Shown: positions 34,668-42,834, counted from the stretch's first letter. The stretch is DNA of 64,000 nucleotides from Robertmurraya korlensis (GCF_023715225.1 NZ_JAMBNS010000014.1:1-64000); one strand, 5' to 3'. A program made the numbers and translations. Notes: generated by a model from the sequence alone, not told the origin.

Positions 34668-35313
34668 TAAGTATAGAAGTCAATCAAGGTACTGTTATCC
34701 TGGAACCGATGTATTAATTAATAAGTTTGATGAGAAAGATCTCGACAAACTAACTAATCTTGAAACCACTTTTACAACTCGAAGGATATACCAGCTATAT
34801 GAAAAGCCGATAGCTGGATCTTTTGGGTTGAAGCATTTACAAAAAATTCATAGATTTATTTTTAAAGATGTTTATTCGTTTGCAGGAGAATTTAGAGATG
34901 AACAAATTTCAAAAGGGACCACAACATTTGCTCATCCTCTTCACATTCATTCATTCGGAAATGACATATTAAAAGAGTTAAAAAATGAACAGTTTTTAAA
35001 AGGATTAAACAAAGAAAACTTTGCTGAGAGAGCATCTTATTATTTAGGTGAAGTGAATATCCTTCATCCCTTTAGAGAAGGTAACGGAAGAGTCCAAAGG
35101 GAGCTATTTAGGATTTTAGCTTTGAAGAATGGTTATGAGTTAGATTGGTCAAAAATTAGCCCCGATGAAATGTTAAAATCCTCAATTCAGTCAGTTAATG
35201 ATTCAGCAGCCTTTAAGATTATCTTCATGAAGGCAATTATAAATAGTGAACCGGATCAAACTTTGATTAAAGAGTTTAGGTCTTTGAAAAAAAGTAATGA
35301 ACTAGAATTATAA
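34660..35313 (+). CDS. Fic/VbhT-like toxin, AMP transferase domain
   Basis: A 217-residue protein. The start is the ATG at 34660 inside the antitoxin gene; longer readings would run over the antitoxin. The Fic core motif is complete: HPFREGNGRVQRELF with His near residue 136. The preceding flap region (QISKGTTTFAHP) is also present. Fic enzymes transfer AMP to target proteins. VbhT relatives modify DNA gyrase and topoisomerase IV, and act with conjugation systems. It lacks the C-terminal BID domain of VbhT, so it is a stand-alone toxin here, probably for plasmid maintenance. Confidence 0.9.
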   Translation: MNNKYRSQSRYCYPGTDVLINKFDEKDLDKLTNLETTFTTRRIYQLYEKPIAGSFGLKHLQKIHRFIFKDVYSFAGEFRDEQISKGTTTFAHPLHIHSFGNDILKELKNEQFLKGLNKENFAERASYYLGEVNILHPFREGNGRVQRELFRILALKNGYELDWSKISPDEMLKSSIQSVNDSAAFKIIFMKAIINSEPDQTLIKEFRSLKKSNELEL

Positions 35314-35324
35314 TATTGATTATT

Positions 35325-35365
35325 AAAAGGAGAAAGGAATTAATTATTCCCTTCTCCTTTTTTGT
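35325..35365. terminator. Bidirectional terminator between fic and traD-like genes
   Basis: AAAAGGAGAAAGGAAT pairs with ATTCCCTTCTCCTTTT. T tracts follow on both strands and it overlaps the end of the convergent TraD-like gene. Confidence 0.7.
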
Positions 35366-35597
35366 GTTTATCTAATTTTTTAGCTTTTACATATGATGAA
35401 AATTGTGAAAATATCTCTTCTACTTCATGTAGATCGTTGTTATTTAAATCGAAATATTTTTCAGAAAGCGCACCTATTTGAATTAATCTTCTAGTTCGCT
35501 TCTTTCTTTCAATTTTACTTAAAGAGTGTTCAAATATTTTCTTTTCTCTTTCAAGTTTTTTTATTTGTTCATCTAGTTTACTGATTTGATTCGTCAT
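35340..35597 (-). CDS. TraD-family relaxosome accessory protein
   Basis: An 85-residue protein with an N-terminal coiled coil (DEQIKKLEREKKIFEHSL) and the diagnostic block RKKRTRRLIQIGALSEKYF at residues 32-50. That block is typical of the small TraD/MobD-type proteins beside MobQ-class relaxases of Ti plasmids and their Gram-positive relatives. Transcribed away from the oriT. Its start lies inside the upstream paralogue, so translation is probably coupled. It likely helps assemble the relaxosome. Confidence 0.75.
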   Translation of the reverse strand: MTNQISKLDEQIKKLEREKKIFEHSLSKIERKKRTRRLIQIGALSEKYFDLNNNDLHEVEEIFSQFSSYVKAKKLDKHKKGEGNN

Positions 35598-35826
35598 TGC
35601 TAGTTCCAGTTGAATTTTCGATAGTTATTGTGTCCCTTGTTAATTCCTCAAGAGTTTCAATGAATGAATAAATTTCCTCAATGGACTTATTTTCTAAATT
35701 AAATTTTTCAATAAACCTCTTACCTGTATTTTTCTCTAACTTAGCTATTTCTCTTTTCTTTTTATCTTGAAGCTTCTTGATCTGTTCCTCAATTGATGTG
35801 ATTTTAGATACTGTACTTTGGGTCAT
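35578..35826 (-). CDS. Second small coiled-coil accessory protein, TraD paralogue
   Basis: An 82-residue protein. The N-terminal coil (SIEEQIKKLQDKKKREIAKL) and the later helix (FNLENKSIEEIYSFIETLEEL) parallel the TraD-like protein, but the RTRRLIQIG block has degenerated to TGKRFIEKFN. It is the first gene of a two-gene operon divergent from the relaxase across oriT. Probably an oriT-binding or relaxase-stimulating helper. Confidence 0.6.
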   Translation of the reverse strand: MTQSTVSKITSIEEQIKKLQDKKKREIAKLEKNTGKRFIEKFNLENKSIEEIYSFIETLEELTRDTITIENSTGTSNDESNQ

Positions 35827-35960
35827 TGTGTTATCTCCTTAATAGTTTTCTTTTATTCTATCAAATTTCCTTTTATGCTTCAAATTAATATTAAAAGGCA
35901 TAGGTAAAACAATTGTATAAGAAACTAAATAATGTTAAAATATATCCATAACAAAGTGAC

Positions 35961-36035
35961 ATATGGCGCACTTATACACTCTATCGAGTGTGTGCTAAAA
36001 CCAAGAAGGACTCCGTCCTCTTTTGGTTTCCGTCA
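35961..36035. other. Origin of transfer (oriT) of the IncQ/Ti (MobQ) type
   Basis: On the minus strand the inverted repeat ACACTCGATAGAGTGT (35991-35976) is followed directly by ATAAGTGCGCC (35975-35965), the core nick sequence of RSF1010/Ti-type origins. The nick is expected between 35967 and 35966. A second strong hairpin built from AACCAAGAAGGAC and GTCCTCTTTTGGTT lies at 35998-36028. The site is in the gap between the divergent accessory genes and the MobA/MobL relaxase, as in known oriT loci. Confidence 0.8.
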
Positions 36036-36089
36036 GGCGTGTTGGTTAAAATTCGCTTCGCTCATGTTTATAGAAAGGAGAATTCTGAA

Positions 36090-38153
36090 ATGGCTATTTA
36101 TCACTTTAGTGGACAAGTAATGAGCAGAATTTCAAAACAAACAGGAAACCCTACAAGTCCATTAGCTAGTGCTGCTTACCGTTCTGGTGAAAAGTTAGTT
36201 GATGAAGTAGACAATAAAACATTTTTCTATAAACGTGAGGTTGCACCTGTTACTCATATTCTAGCTCCTTCTCATGCCCCTGACTGGGTTTATGATAGAG
36301 AAAGATTATGGAATGAAGTGAATAAAATTGAAAAGAACTATAATGCTCAATTTGCTAGAGAATTTAATGTTGCACTTCCAGTTGAATTAAACCTAGAACA
36401 ACAAGAGCAATTAACTTTAGAATTTTGTCAAAAAGCATTTGTTGATCGAGGAATGGTTGCTGATATTGCTATACATAGAGACGATGTAAGTAACCCACAC
36501 TTTCATGTGATTCTTACAGTAAGACCATTTAATGAAGATGGGTCTTGGGGAGTTAAGGCAAAGAGAGAGTACAAGTTTGATAACAATGGAAATCATATTT
36601 TAGATAAAAACGGAAAAAAGGCTTTTGATAAGGTTGATACAACAGACTGGAATCGTAAAGAAGTTTTTAATTATTGGAGAAAGCTTTGGGCTGATACTGC
36701 AAATGAATATTTAAAGGAAAATGGTATCTATGAAACTATTTCTCATCTGTCAAATGAGGATAGAGGGATTGAACAGATGCCTACAATTCATGAAGGTTAT
36801 GTTGCTAGAAAGATGGAGCAGAACGGACAAGAATCTGACCGTGTTTCTATAAATAAAGAAATTAAAAAATATAATAAAACTATTTCTGACCTTCAAAAGT
36901 TCAAAGCGAAAAAAGAACAATTAAACTATCAAAATAAATTTGCAAGAAAATTTTCTCCAATGGAGAAAAAGAATCTAAGTGATATTGCAAAACAATTAAA
37001 GATGTTTGTAAATGTAGATTCATTGAGCGACCGAAGAAGTCAATTAAATGACTGGAAGAAATCTATTCAATTTACAAAAGATAATGAATCCAAATTAAAG
37101 CAATTAGCACGAATTGAAAAAGAAGAAACTTTAATTTCTTCTGCTGAAGATATTTTCAATTCTGAAAGTGAAAGATTCATCAAACAGTATTATTCAACAT
37201 GGGATCTTAATAGTTTGAGTTTAGATGAAAAAATTATGATTGTTGAGAAGACTATTCAAACCAATCAACTATTAACAGAGGATGAGTTGGATCTAATTGA
37301 AGAAGAGGTTTACTCAAATAACTTACTCAAAGAAATTAATGGAATTCTTCACAATAGATACGCTTTTGTTCTAACTGTTAATCAAAAAATTGAGACTTTA
37401 AATTCTATAAGAGTAGACTTAGAAAAGAGATTAGGTATTTCGACTTCTGATTTTGAAGGGTCACTTAAACGTGCAGCATTAAAAAATCCACAGGAGTTTG
37501 AAAAACTAAAATCCATTATTAACAATACTGGTGAACTATTTAAAGCAAGAGATTTAATGAATGAGTTCTATAATTTAGAAGTTCAAAAACTTTATCCTTC
37601 AATTAATGTTGAGAATTTAACACTTGAAGAAAAGGAAATTTTAATAGTGGGTACGGAGTATTACGAAAAACCGGTCACATTAGAATCTATTCCCACGTTG
37701 CAAAGATACACAGAAGAAGACCAGATAAAATTAATTAGTCTTCTTACACAAGATGATGAAGTAAGTAAGGAAAATATTATTAAACTATATCCGAAGTTCC
37801 AGGTTAATAATCCTCGTTATCTAATGCTATTTAAAGATGAGTGCTTGAGAAATATTGATAGATTACCGAGAAATGTATCTGAACTATTGAAGGAAATTAA
37901 TCCTGAATTACTCGCTGAAAATGAAATTGATAAGAGTTCATTAATAAAAGATATTAATATGAAAATTAATGAAGAAATTGATAGTTATAACTCAAATTCT
38001 TCAGCAATTGCAGCTCTTCAATCTGGTGTTACAAATGGTCTGCTACAAGGGATATTAGAACGAAGAGACTTTAAGTCAAAACAACAGTTTGAAGAGGATT
38101 TAAAATCTAAATCTAAAAAGAAAAATATCCATCGTTCAGGACCATCTTTATAG
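36090..38153 (+). CDS. mobL: MobA/MobL family relaxase
   Basis: A 687-residue relaxase that nicks oriT and pilots the strand. The start is the ATG at 36090 behind AAAGGAG; an open reading frame extends upstream through oriT but has no start signal. The N-terminus MAIYHFSGQVMSRISKQTG and SPLASAAYRSGEKL is characteristic. The metal-binding HUH motif is NPHFHVILTVRPF near residues 133-145. The C-terminal 400 residues are helical and coiled-coil-rich, without helicase motifs. Partners are the two TraD-like proteins and the split VirD4. Confidence 0.95.
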   Translation: MAIYHFSGQVMSRISKQTGNPTSPLASAAYRSGEKLVDEVDNKTFFYKREVAPVTHILAPSHAPDWVYDRERLWNEVNKIEKNYNAQFAREFNVALPVELNLEQQEQLTLEFCQKAFVDRGMVADIAIHRDDVSNPHFHVILTVRPFNEDGSWGVKAKREYKFDNNGNHILDKNGKKAFDKVDTTDWNRKEVFNYWRKLWADTANEYLKENGIYETISHLSNEDRGIEQMPTIHEGYVARKMEQNGQESDRVSINKEIKKYNKTISDLQKFKAKKEQLNYQNKFARKFSPMEKKNLSDIAKQLKMFVNVDSLSDRRSQLNDWKKSIQFTKDNESKLKQLARIEKEETLISSAEDIFNSESERFIKQYYSTWDLNSLSLDEKIMIVEKTIQTNQLLTEDELDLIEEEVYSNNLLKEINGILHNRYAFVLTVNQKIETLNSIRVDLEKRLGISTSDFEGSLKRAALKNPQEFEKLKSIINNTGELFKARDLMNEFYNLEVQKLYPSINVENLTLEEKEILIVGTEYYEKPVTLESIPTLQRYTEEDQIKLISLLTQDDEVSKENIIKLYPKFQVNNPRYLMLFKDECLRNIDRLPRNVSELLKEINPELLAENEIDKSSLIKDINMKINEEIDSYNSNSSAIAALQSGVTNGLLQGILERRDFKSKQQFEEDLKSKSKKKNIHRSGPSL

Positions 38154-38185
38154 ATTCATAATTACAAGAAAATGGAGTGAGTTTT

Positions 38186-39697
38186 ATGGCCAAGAAAGGC
38201 TTCAAATCTAAAACATTTGAGGAAAGACAAGAAGAGCTTCAGGGACATTATGAAACGCTTTTAAAAGGGGTTAAAGAGGTTTCTTCTGATCCTGATGAAT
38301 ATATGAAATATCTAAACTTTGTGAGTAAATTTCCTAAGAGATCCCTACGAAATCAAATGTTAATATATATTCAAAAACCTGATGCACAATTAGTTGCCGG
38401 TTTAAAAACATGGAACAAGTTTGGGAGACAAGTTAACAAAGGATCTCAAGCAATCAAGATCTTTGCTCCAATCACGAAGAAAGAAAAAGTGGTTGATGAA
38501 AAAACACAAAAAGAAGTAGAAAAAAATGTTATAAAGGGCTTCCGAATGGTTAATGTGTTTGATGTTAATGATACAAACGGTGTACCATTACCTACTACTC
38601 CATTAGTGCCGAAAAATGTAAAAGAAAGTGAATTTGCAGAGAAGATTTATCTTCCGTTGGTTGAAGAGTTGAGAAAAGAGTTGCCTATTCAATTAGATGA
38701 AAACTATGTAGGAGATAGCAACGGTTACTACACTAGGTTAGAGCATAAGATTGTAGTAAATGCTAATTCTCACCGAGACATTACAAATCAGTTGAAGACT
38801 CTTATTCATGAATATGCTCATTCTATATTCCATAATGAGACAGGTAAATATAAAGATTATGACCGTGACTCAAAAGAGGTCCAAGCAGAGAGTGTAGCAT
38901 ACTTAACTACAAAGAGTTTTGGTATGGACACTAGTGATTATAGTTTCGCATATATTAAAGGTTGGGCTGCTGGAAAAGATGAGAAACTTCTTTTAGCATT
39001 CCAGGACGATATTCAAAAGGAATGTGCCAAGCTAATTAAGAAAATTGAGGATGTTATTGTTGAAAGAAATATTTCCTTTGATGTTGCTTCAGTATTAGAT
39101 ACTAATACGACTTCAGTTGAGGAAGGGGAGCAACCATTATCACTAATTCAATATGGAGAAACTTATGTGATAGCCAAAGGGGAGTTCAAAGAAAGCTCTC
39201 TAAATAACCTTGAAGACGTCAAGAAGCTTGGGGAGTCCTTTGATAACAAAGAGGTTGCAGAAAAATCCTTTGAAATTCTAAAGGGCCATGTACAGTTAGA
39301 AAGTGCAGAACAAATTGATAAAGAGAAAGGAAAAATCCACCTTTATCAAAGGAAGTTGATTGATCCTACAGAAGAGGTAGAAAAAACCATGTATTTTGTG
39401 GGGGTTCCGAGCTTTACGAATATCAAAGCTTTATCCGGTTTAACCATTGATAAAGAAAAGGCTTTGTCTACATTAGAACGAATGACTTCTAAAGTTGGTA
39501 TCGGAGAAAATAAAAAAATTGAGAAGGACCTTTCAATGAGGGATCGTGATGGTGACGGAATGACCGACCTTCAGGAAAAAAGAGTTGGTACTAATCCTAT
39601 AGACCAAGATACGGACCATGACGGAATTTCTGATAATCGTGATATTAATCCTAGAATCATTAAAAAACCTCAAGCAGAGTTAGAGTTATCACTATAA
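38186..39697 (+). CDS. ArdC-like antirestriction protein with C-terminal calcium-binding repeats
   Basis: A 503-residue protein. The start is the ATG at 38186, with GGAGTG six bases upstream. The N-terminal ssDNA-binding ArdC domain shows FPKRSLRNQMLIYIQKPDAQ and GLKTWNKFGRQVNKG (residues 45-90). A zinc metallopeptidase-like domain follows with HEYAHSIFH near 207. The C-terminus (about 450-490) carries DRDGDGMTDLQEK and DTDHDGISDNRDINP, two thrombospondin-type-3/EF-hand-like calcium motifs that are unusual for ArdC. Encoded directly after the relaxase, so it enters early and probably protects incoming ssDNA from restriction. Confidence 0.88.
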   Translation: MAKKGFKSKTFEERQEELQGHYETLLKGVKEVSSDPDEYMKYLNFVSKFPKRSLRNQMLIYIQKPDAQLVAGLKTWNKFGRQVNKGSQAIKIFAPITKKEKVVDEKTQKEVEKNVIKGFRMVNVFDVNDTNGVPLPTTPLVPKNVKESEFAEKIYLPLVEELRKELPIQLDENYVGDSNGYYTRLEHKIVVNANSHRDITNQLKTLIHEYAHSIFHNETGKYKDYDRDSKEVQAESVAYLTTKSFGMDTSDYSFAYIKGWAAGKDEKLLLAFQDDIQKECAKLIKKIEDVIVERNISFDVASVLDTNTTSVEEGEQPLSLIQYGETYVIAKGEFKESSLNNLEDVKKLGESFDNKEVAEKSFEILKGHVQLESAEQIDKEKGKIHLYQRKLIDPTEEVEKTMYFVGVPSFTNIKALSGLTIDKEKALSTLERMTSKVGIGENKKIEKDLSMRDRDGDGMTDLQEKRVGTNPIDQDTDHDGISDNRDINPRIIKKPQAELELSL

Positions 39698-39722
39698 TAA
39701 AATAATAAGGAGTGAGGAAATC

Positions 39723-39908
39723 ATGAGAAAATTATACCTTTTTGAAATAGAGGCAGACGAGAAACCAATATTTAATATTGGTGAATGGGAGAGGCTTCAC
39801 AACCTTACGAATGATTCAAAACTTGCTTCGGAACCCGATGTAGTAGCATACGGTGAGACTGAAGATGGGAAATATATTGAACTTTATGATAAGGCTGCTG
39901 AAGCCTGA
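39723..39908 (+). CDS. Hypothetical 61-residue acidic protein
   Basis: A short acidic protein (MRKLYLFEIEADEKPIFNIG at the start) with a good AAGGAGTGAGG ribosome site, the last gene of the relaxase operon. Acidic, DNA-mimic-like composition would fit a small antirestriction or regulatory protein, but no family is recognised. Confidence 0.55.
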   Translation: MRKLYLFEIEADEKPIFNIGEWERLHNLTNDSKLASEPDVVAYGETEDGKYIELYDKAAEA

Positions 39909-39912
39909 TAAA

Positions 39913-39928
39913 TCGCAATCGATTGCGA
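39913..39928. repeat. 16-bp palindrome TCGCAATCGATTGCGA
   Basis: Perfect palindrome just after the relaxase operon, with a near-identical copy at 23998-24013. Possible binding site of a plasmid protein. Confidence 0.5.
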
Positions 39929-39988
39929 AATTAAGAAAACCGGTCCCTTACATAATCTGTACCCCTTGTAAAGGACATTTTAAAAAAG

Positions 39989-40840
39989 CTAGGCTACTTT
40001 AAGAAGATGATCTCTGTATTCGACAGGGGTCATCTTTTTCATATTCCATTGATATCTGTTGTGATTATAGTAGTGGATGGCAGCTTTCACTTCTTGTTTA
40101 AGTTCTTCTAAGGTTTCACATGATTTTATATCAGCCAAGTCCTTAAAATGACCAAAGAATGATTCCTGTGGGGCGTTGTCCCAACAGTTCCCCCTTCTGG
40201 ACATGGATTGTCCCAACTTGAATTTTTTCACCAGCTTTTGATATATAGGGCTGGTATAGTGACCTCCCTGATCAGAGTGTATATAGGCTCCTTTAGCTAA
40301 TTTTATTCTCCTGTTTCTCTTTAACTTCTTAAGTGTGTCCGTAGCGATATCAAGGGTAACTCGATCAGAGAGCTGATGAGCTAACACTTCATTGGTGGAA
40401 GCGTCAATAATGGTTGATAAATACGCCCTTTTGCCTTTACCGAAATATAGGTAGGTGATATCCGTAAGCAGGACTTTATAGGGTATTCCTTGTTTGAATT
40501 CCCTGTTAAGCAGATTCGGGACGACCTTGTGCTCCTGGGTAGCCTTCATGATGCGTTTGTAGGGATTCGTTCTCCTAAAGGGGCTCTCAATTCCGTATTT
40601 CTTCATAATTCTTCTGATTCTCTTGAGGTTGAAGACAACACCAAACTGACCTGCCAATACCATCTTAATTTGGCGAGCCCCTTTTTTACGGTTCTTAAAA
40701 TTGTATGCTTTTAAAACCAAGTTCCTGAGGGCTTCATCCTTTTTCTCCTGATCATTCCTTCGCTCAACTTGTTTAGCTGAAAAATAGTTATAGTAACCTT
40801 GACGTGAAACACCAGCTGTTTTACAGAGGTGAGAAACCAT
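39989..40840 (-). CDS. IS3-family transposase OrfB (DDE integrase)
   Basis: At least 283 residues from the ATG at 40840; normally made as an OrfAB fusion by -1 frameshifting. It has an HTH_21 region (KAYNFKNRKKGARQIKMVL), then the rve integrase core with the DDE triad. The triad is LLTDITYLYFGKGKRAYLS (Asp), IHSDQGGHYTSP (Asp) and WDNAPQESFFGHFK (Glu). Ends NHNRYQWNMKKMTPVEYR, typical of the IS150 group. Intact as far as can be read. Confidence 0.93.
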   Translation of the reverse strand: MVSHLCKTAGVSRQGYYNYFSAKQVERRNDQEKKDEALRNLVLKAYNFKNRKKGARQIKMVLAGQFGVVFNLKRIRRIMKKYGIESPFRRTNPYKRIMKATQEHKVVPNLLNREFKQGIPYKVLLTDITYLYFGKGKRAYLSTIIDASTNEVLAHQLSDRVTLDIATDTLKKLKRNRRIKLAKGAYIHSDQGGHYTSPIYQKLVKKFKLGQSMSRRGNCWDNAPQESFFGHFKDLADIKSCETLEELKQEVKAAIHYYNHNRYQWNMKKMTPVEYRDHLLKVA

Positions 40841-40905
40841 CCCTTTTAGATTGTACTTTTCGATGACTGAATGAATAAGGGTATATTTTTGGTCAGCCGA
40901 TAACT

Positions 40906-41328
40906 TTACTTCTCCCTCTTTTTTAGCCCTCTTTCGGCGAATCGTATCTTTTTTAATAGTTCATTCTCTGCTTTCAACAGGTTATTTTCGGCCTCTAATC
41001 TTGCATACTTTTCTTCGATAGAAAGTTCTCTTTCCCTTGGTCTGCCTGAGTTTCCTGACCTTGTATCACGAAGGCCCAGAACCCCGTGCTTCCGATAAGC
41101 TTCTCGCCACCTTTTGCCTGAAGACTCAATCCGTACGATTCCAATTACCTCTATATCGAACCCACAGTCTTCAAATATCTCTCTCGGAAACTTCCCCTGG
41201 TCATATTGTGTTATAAAGAGCTCCTTAAACTCATCTGAATAGGTAATTCCTTTGGGACTTACTGACTTCACATAGGGATTTTTAGCTAGTAATTCAATCT
41301 CTTTTTCCGATAATAATTTTTTACTCAT
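40906..41328 (-). CDS. IS3-family transposase OrfA (helix-turn-helix)
   Basis: A 140-residue protein with a DNA-binding region (GITYSDEFKELFITQYDQG and RWREAYRKHGVLGLRD) and a C-terminal leucine-zipper-like coil (EEKYARLEAENNLLKAENEL). Near its end the heptamer A AAA AAG (40924-40918) is a classical -1 slippery site; slipping there joins this frame to OrfB without a stop. It regulates transposition alone and forms the N-terminus of the fusion transposase. Confidence 0.9.
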   Translation of the reverse strand: MSKKLLSEKEIELLAKNPYVKSVSPKGITYSDEFKELFITQYDQGKFPREIFEDCGFDIEVIGIVRIESSGKRWREAYRKHGVLGLRDTRSGNSGRPRERELSIEEKYARLEAENNLLKAENELLKKIRFAERGLKKREK

Positions 41329-41439
41329 ACTTTCTCTCCCGTACTATTTTTAATCTATTGTACATAAAAAGACCCTGTGCAGCAGACTTTTTTAATGTGT
41401 CTACTACACAGGGTACAGTTTAACACAAGGGCCGGTCTT

Positions 41440-41538
41440 TTATTTTTTCTTTGATTTTTTTAAAGGGATTCCATATTTATTGCTATGCTCAATACCTTTT
41501 TTGGCCAGGATCTTTGCTTCATCTTTCGACATTTTCAT
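41440..41538 (-). CDS. Possible 32-residue basic peptide
   Basis: MKMSKDEAKILAKKGIEHSN plus twelve more residues, ending in a run of Lys. A GAAAGGGGA sequence lies about ten bases upstream. It runs into the right arm of the split terminator. Weakly supported. Confidence 0.3.
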   Translation of the reverse strand: MKMSKDEAKILAKKGIEHSNKYGIPLKKSKKK

Positions 41539-41689
41539 TCTCTTTTTTCCCCTTTCAAGAGCTTTAGTAAAATTATGGACAAATTCAGAATTTTATATAC
41601 ATACCTCTTCCCCCTCCCCCATATACATAAATTAAATCTAGGACACTAGGACACTGTCCTAGACAAAAATCCAGAATAGAGGGATAGGA

Positions 41690-42328
41690 ATGATAAGAGA
41701 AGAGGGAGTAATGATTAAGGACAGGAAGACACGTTCGGATAAAAAGCGAGACGTTAAACCGACAATTTCTACAGAATTAAAAAACTGTATATATAGACTT
41801 TCCTACATAACGGACACGCCAGTTAAGGATGTAGTAGAAGTAATTTGTGAAAAGGGCATTCAATCTAGAAAGGTTATTGAATACCTGTCTCAATACTTCA
41901 GAAGAGAATATAAATACCTGAATACCTTATATATGGGTGATCTAGGTAGAGAATCATTACAAAGGAAATATCAATCGGGCAAGAATGAAAGAATTACTAC
42001 CCGATTTAATCAAGCTACTTTTGAGGAAATAAAAAGCCTTTCCAATGCTCTAGATGTGACACCTACAAAAGCAACAGCCTTATTGCTTGATGCTAGTGTA
42101 AGGAACACTAACATACTGAATGCTTTTGTAAAATCATATTTGCATCAGAATGTAGATAAAGGAAGGATGAAGGAATTAAAAGAGGTGCTGCATTATGTGA
42201 ACAAAAATAATCCATACAACGAGGACATATCCTGGTTTACTTTGCTTTCAATGATATTAGAAGAAGTCAAGGACAGTACAACCAATGTAAAAGAAGCGAT
42301 TCATAGCTGGATGGATAAGTTTAAATGA
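41690..42328 (+). CDS. Hypothetical protein with a duplicated helical/RHH-like domain
   Basis: A 212-residue protein. Two similar parts are visible. PTISTELKNCIYRLSYITDTPVKDVVEVI (residues 24-52, quoted in part) and RITTRFNQATFEEIKSLSNALDVTPTKATA near 105-135 both have a strand, an extended helix and a second helix. This is the pattern of a ribbon-helix-helix unit. A tandem RHH protein could bind DNA as a pseudo-dimer. The start is uncertain (ATG at 41690 or 41711). Alone between an IS and a terminator. No family is recognised. Confidence 0.6.
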   Translation: MIREEGVMIKDRKTRSDKKRDVKPTISTELKNCIYRLSYITDTPVKDVVEVICEKGIQSRKVIEYLSQYFRREYKYLNTLYMGDLGRESLQRKYQSGKNERITTRFNQATFEEIKSLSNALDVTPTKATALLLDASVRNTNILNAFVKSYLHQNVDKGRMKELKEVLHYVNKNNPYNEDISWFTLLSMILEEVKDSTTNVKEAIHSWMDKFK

Positions 42329-42354
42329 GTAAAGGGAAGAAAAAGACATATTAA

Positions 42355-42388
42355 AAAGCGTGTTTAGGTGTTAGCCATAACACGCTTA
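42355..42388. terminator. Hairpin terminator
   Basis: AAGCGTGTT/AACACGCTT with a 14-base loop between the convergent genes at 41690-42328 and 42433-42708. Confidence 0.5.
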
Positions 42389-42432
42389 ATAACAAGAATA
42401 CAAAGGCTTATCCCACCTTTGTACAGAGAAGC

Positions 42433-42708
42433 CTAAAGACTTCCCTTTCTATCCTTCCAGAAGTTCTCTAATTCCAACTCTTCACTTATTCTCTCGCTTA
42501 AAGGCTTAATTAAATATTTATCGCCTTCGTTACGGTGATAGGCCTTAATCAATACATTCATAGCATCACGATAAGCATTAGCAGCATAAAAGGCCGGACA
42601 ATCTGAAACCACTTCATAACGTCCACTTTTCCACTCCTCTTTCAATTCATCATATGCGATATTAAACCATGTTCTAAGACTGTCTATTGCGTGATCATCT
42701 ACTGTCAA
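42433..42708 (-). CDS. Hypothetical 91-residue protein
   Basis: TTG start with AGGAGG seven bases upstream. Helical, with TVDDHAIDSLRTWFNIAYDE at the N-terminus; no membrane segment or known motif. Alone on the minus strand in the accessory region. Real gene by ribosome site and codon pattern; function unknown. Confidence 0.55.
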   Translation of the reverse strand: MTVDDHAIDSLRTWFNIAYDELKEEWKSGRYEVVSDCPAFYAANAYRDAMNVLIKAYHRNEGDKYLIKPLSERISEELELENFWKDRKGSL

Positions 42709-42834
42709 AATTAATCCTCCTTTCTTTTAATTAATGGTTGCTACTTCCCGTTCTGTCTTTCCTAATTGTATAGAATTTGTCCTAAATTGGACAAGTTTTC
42801 TGCTAAATTTCCCATTCATTTAAAAGGCTTAAAG

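Larger units (their letters stand above)
39958..41417 (-). mobile_element. IS3-family (IS150-like) insertion sequence
   Basis: 1460 bp. Imperfect terminal repeats start TGTACCC at 39958-39988 and, inverted, at 41417-41387 (24 of 31 positions match). It carries two overlapping reading frames for OrfA and OrfB. No clear target duplication is visible (ATC on the left, GTT on the right), so the insertion may be old or its flanks altered. Confidence 0.88.
39936..41441 (+). other. Terminator of the relaxase operon, split by an insertion sequence
   Basis: The left arm AAAACCGGTCCCTTA (39936-39950) and the right arm AAGGGCCGGTCTTTT (41427-41441) are near-perfect inverse complements, and the right arm is followed by ATTTTTT. 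The IS lies exactly in the loop, so the terminator is now interrupted by about 1.46 kb. Confidence 0.6.

Noticed and set aside
35988..36089. N-terminal extension of the relaxase through oriT
   Set aside because: No ribosome site; the conserved MAIYHFSG start at 36090 has a strong one, and the upstream part is the oriT hairpin.
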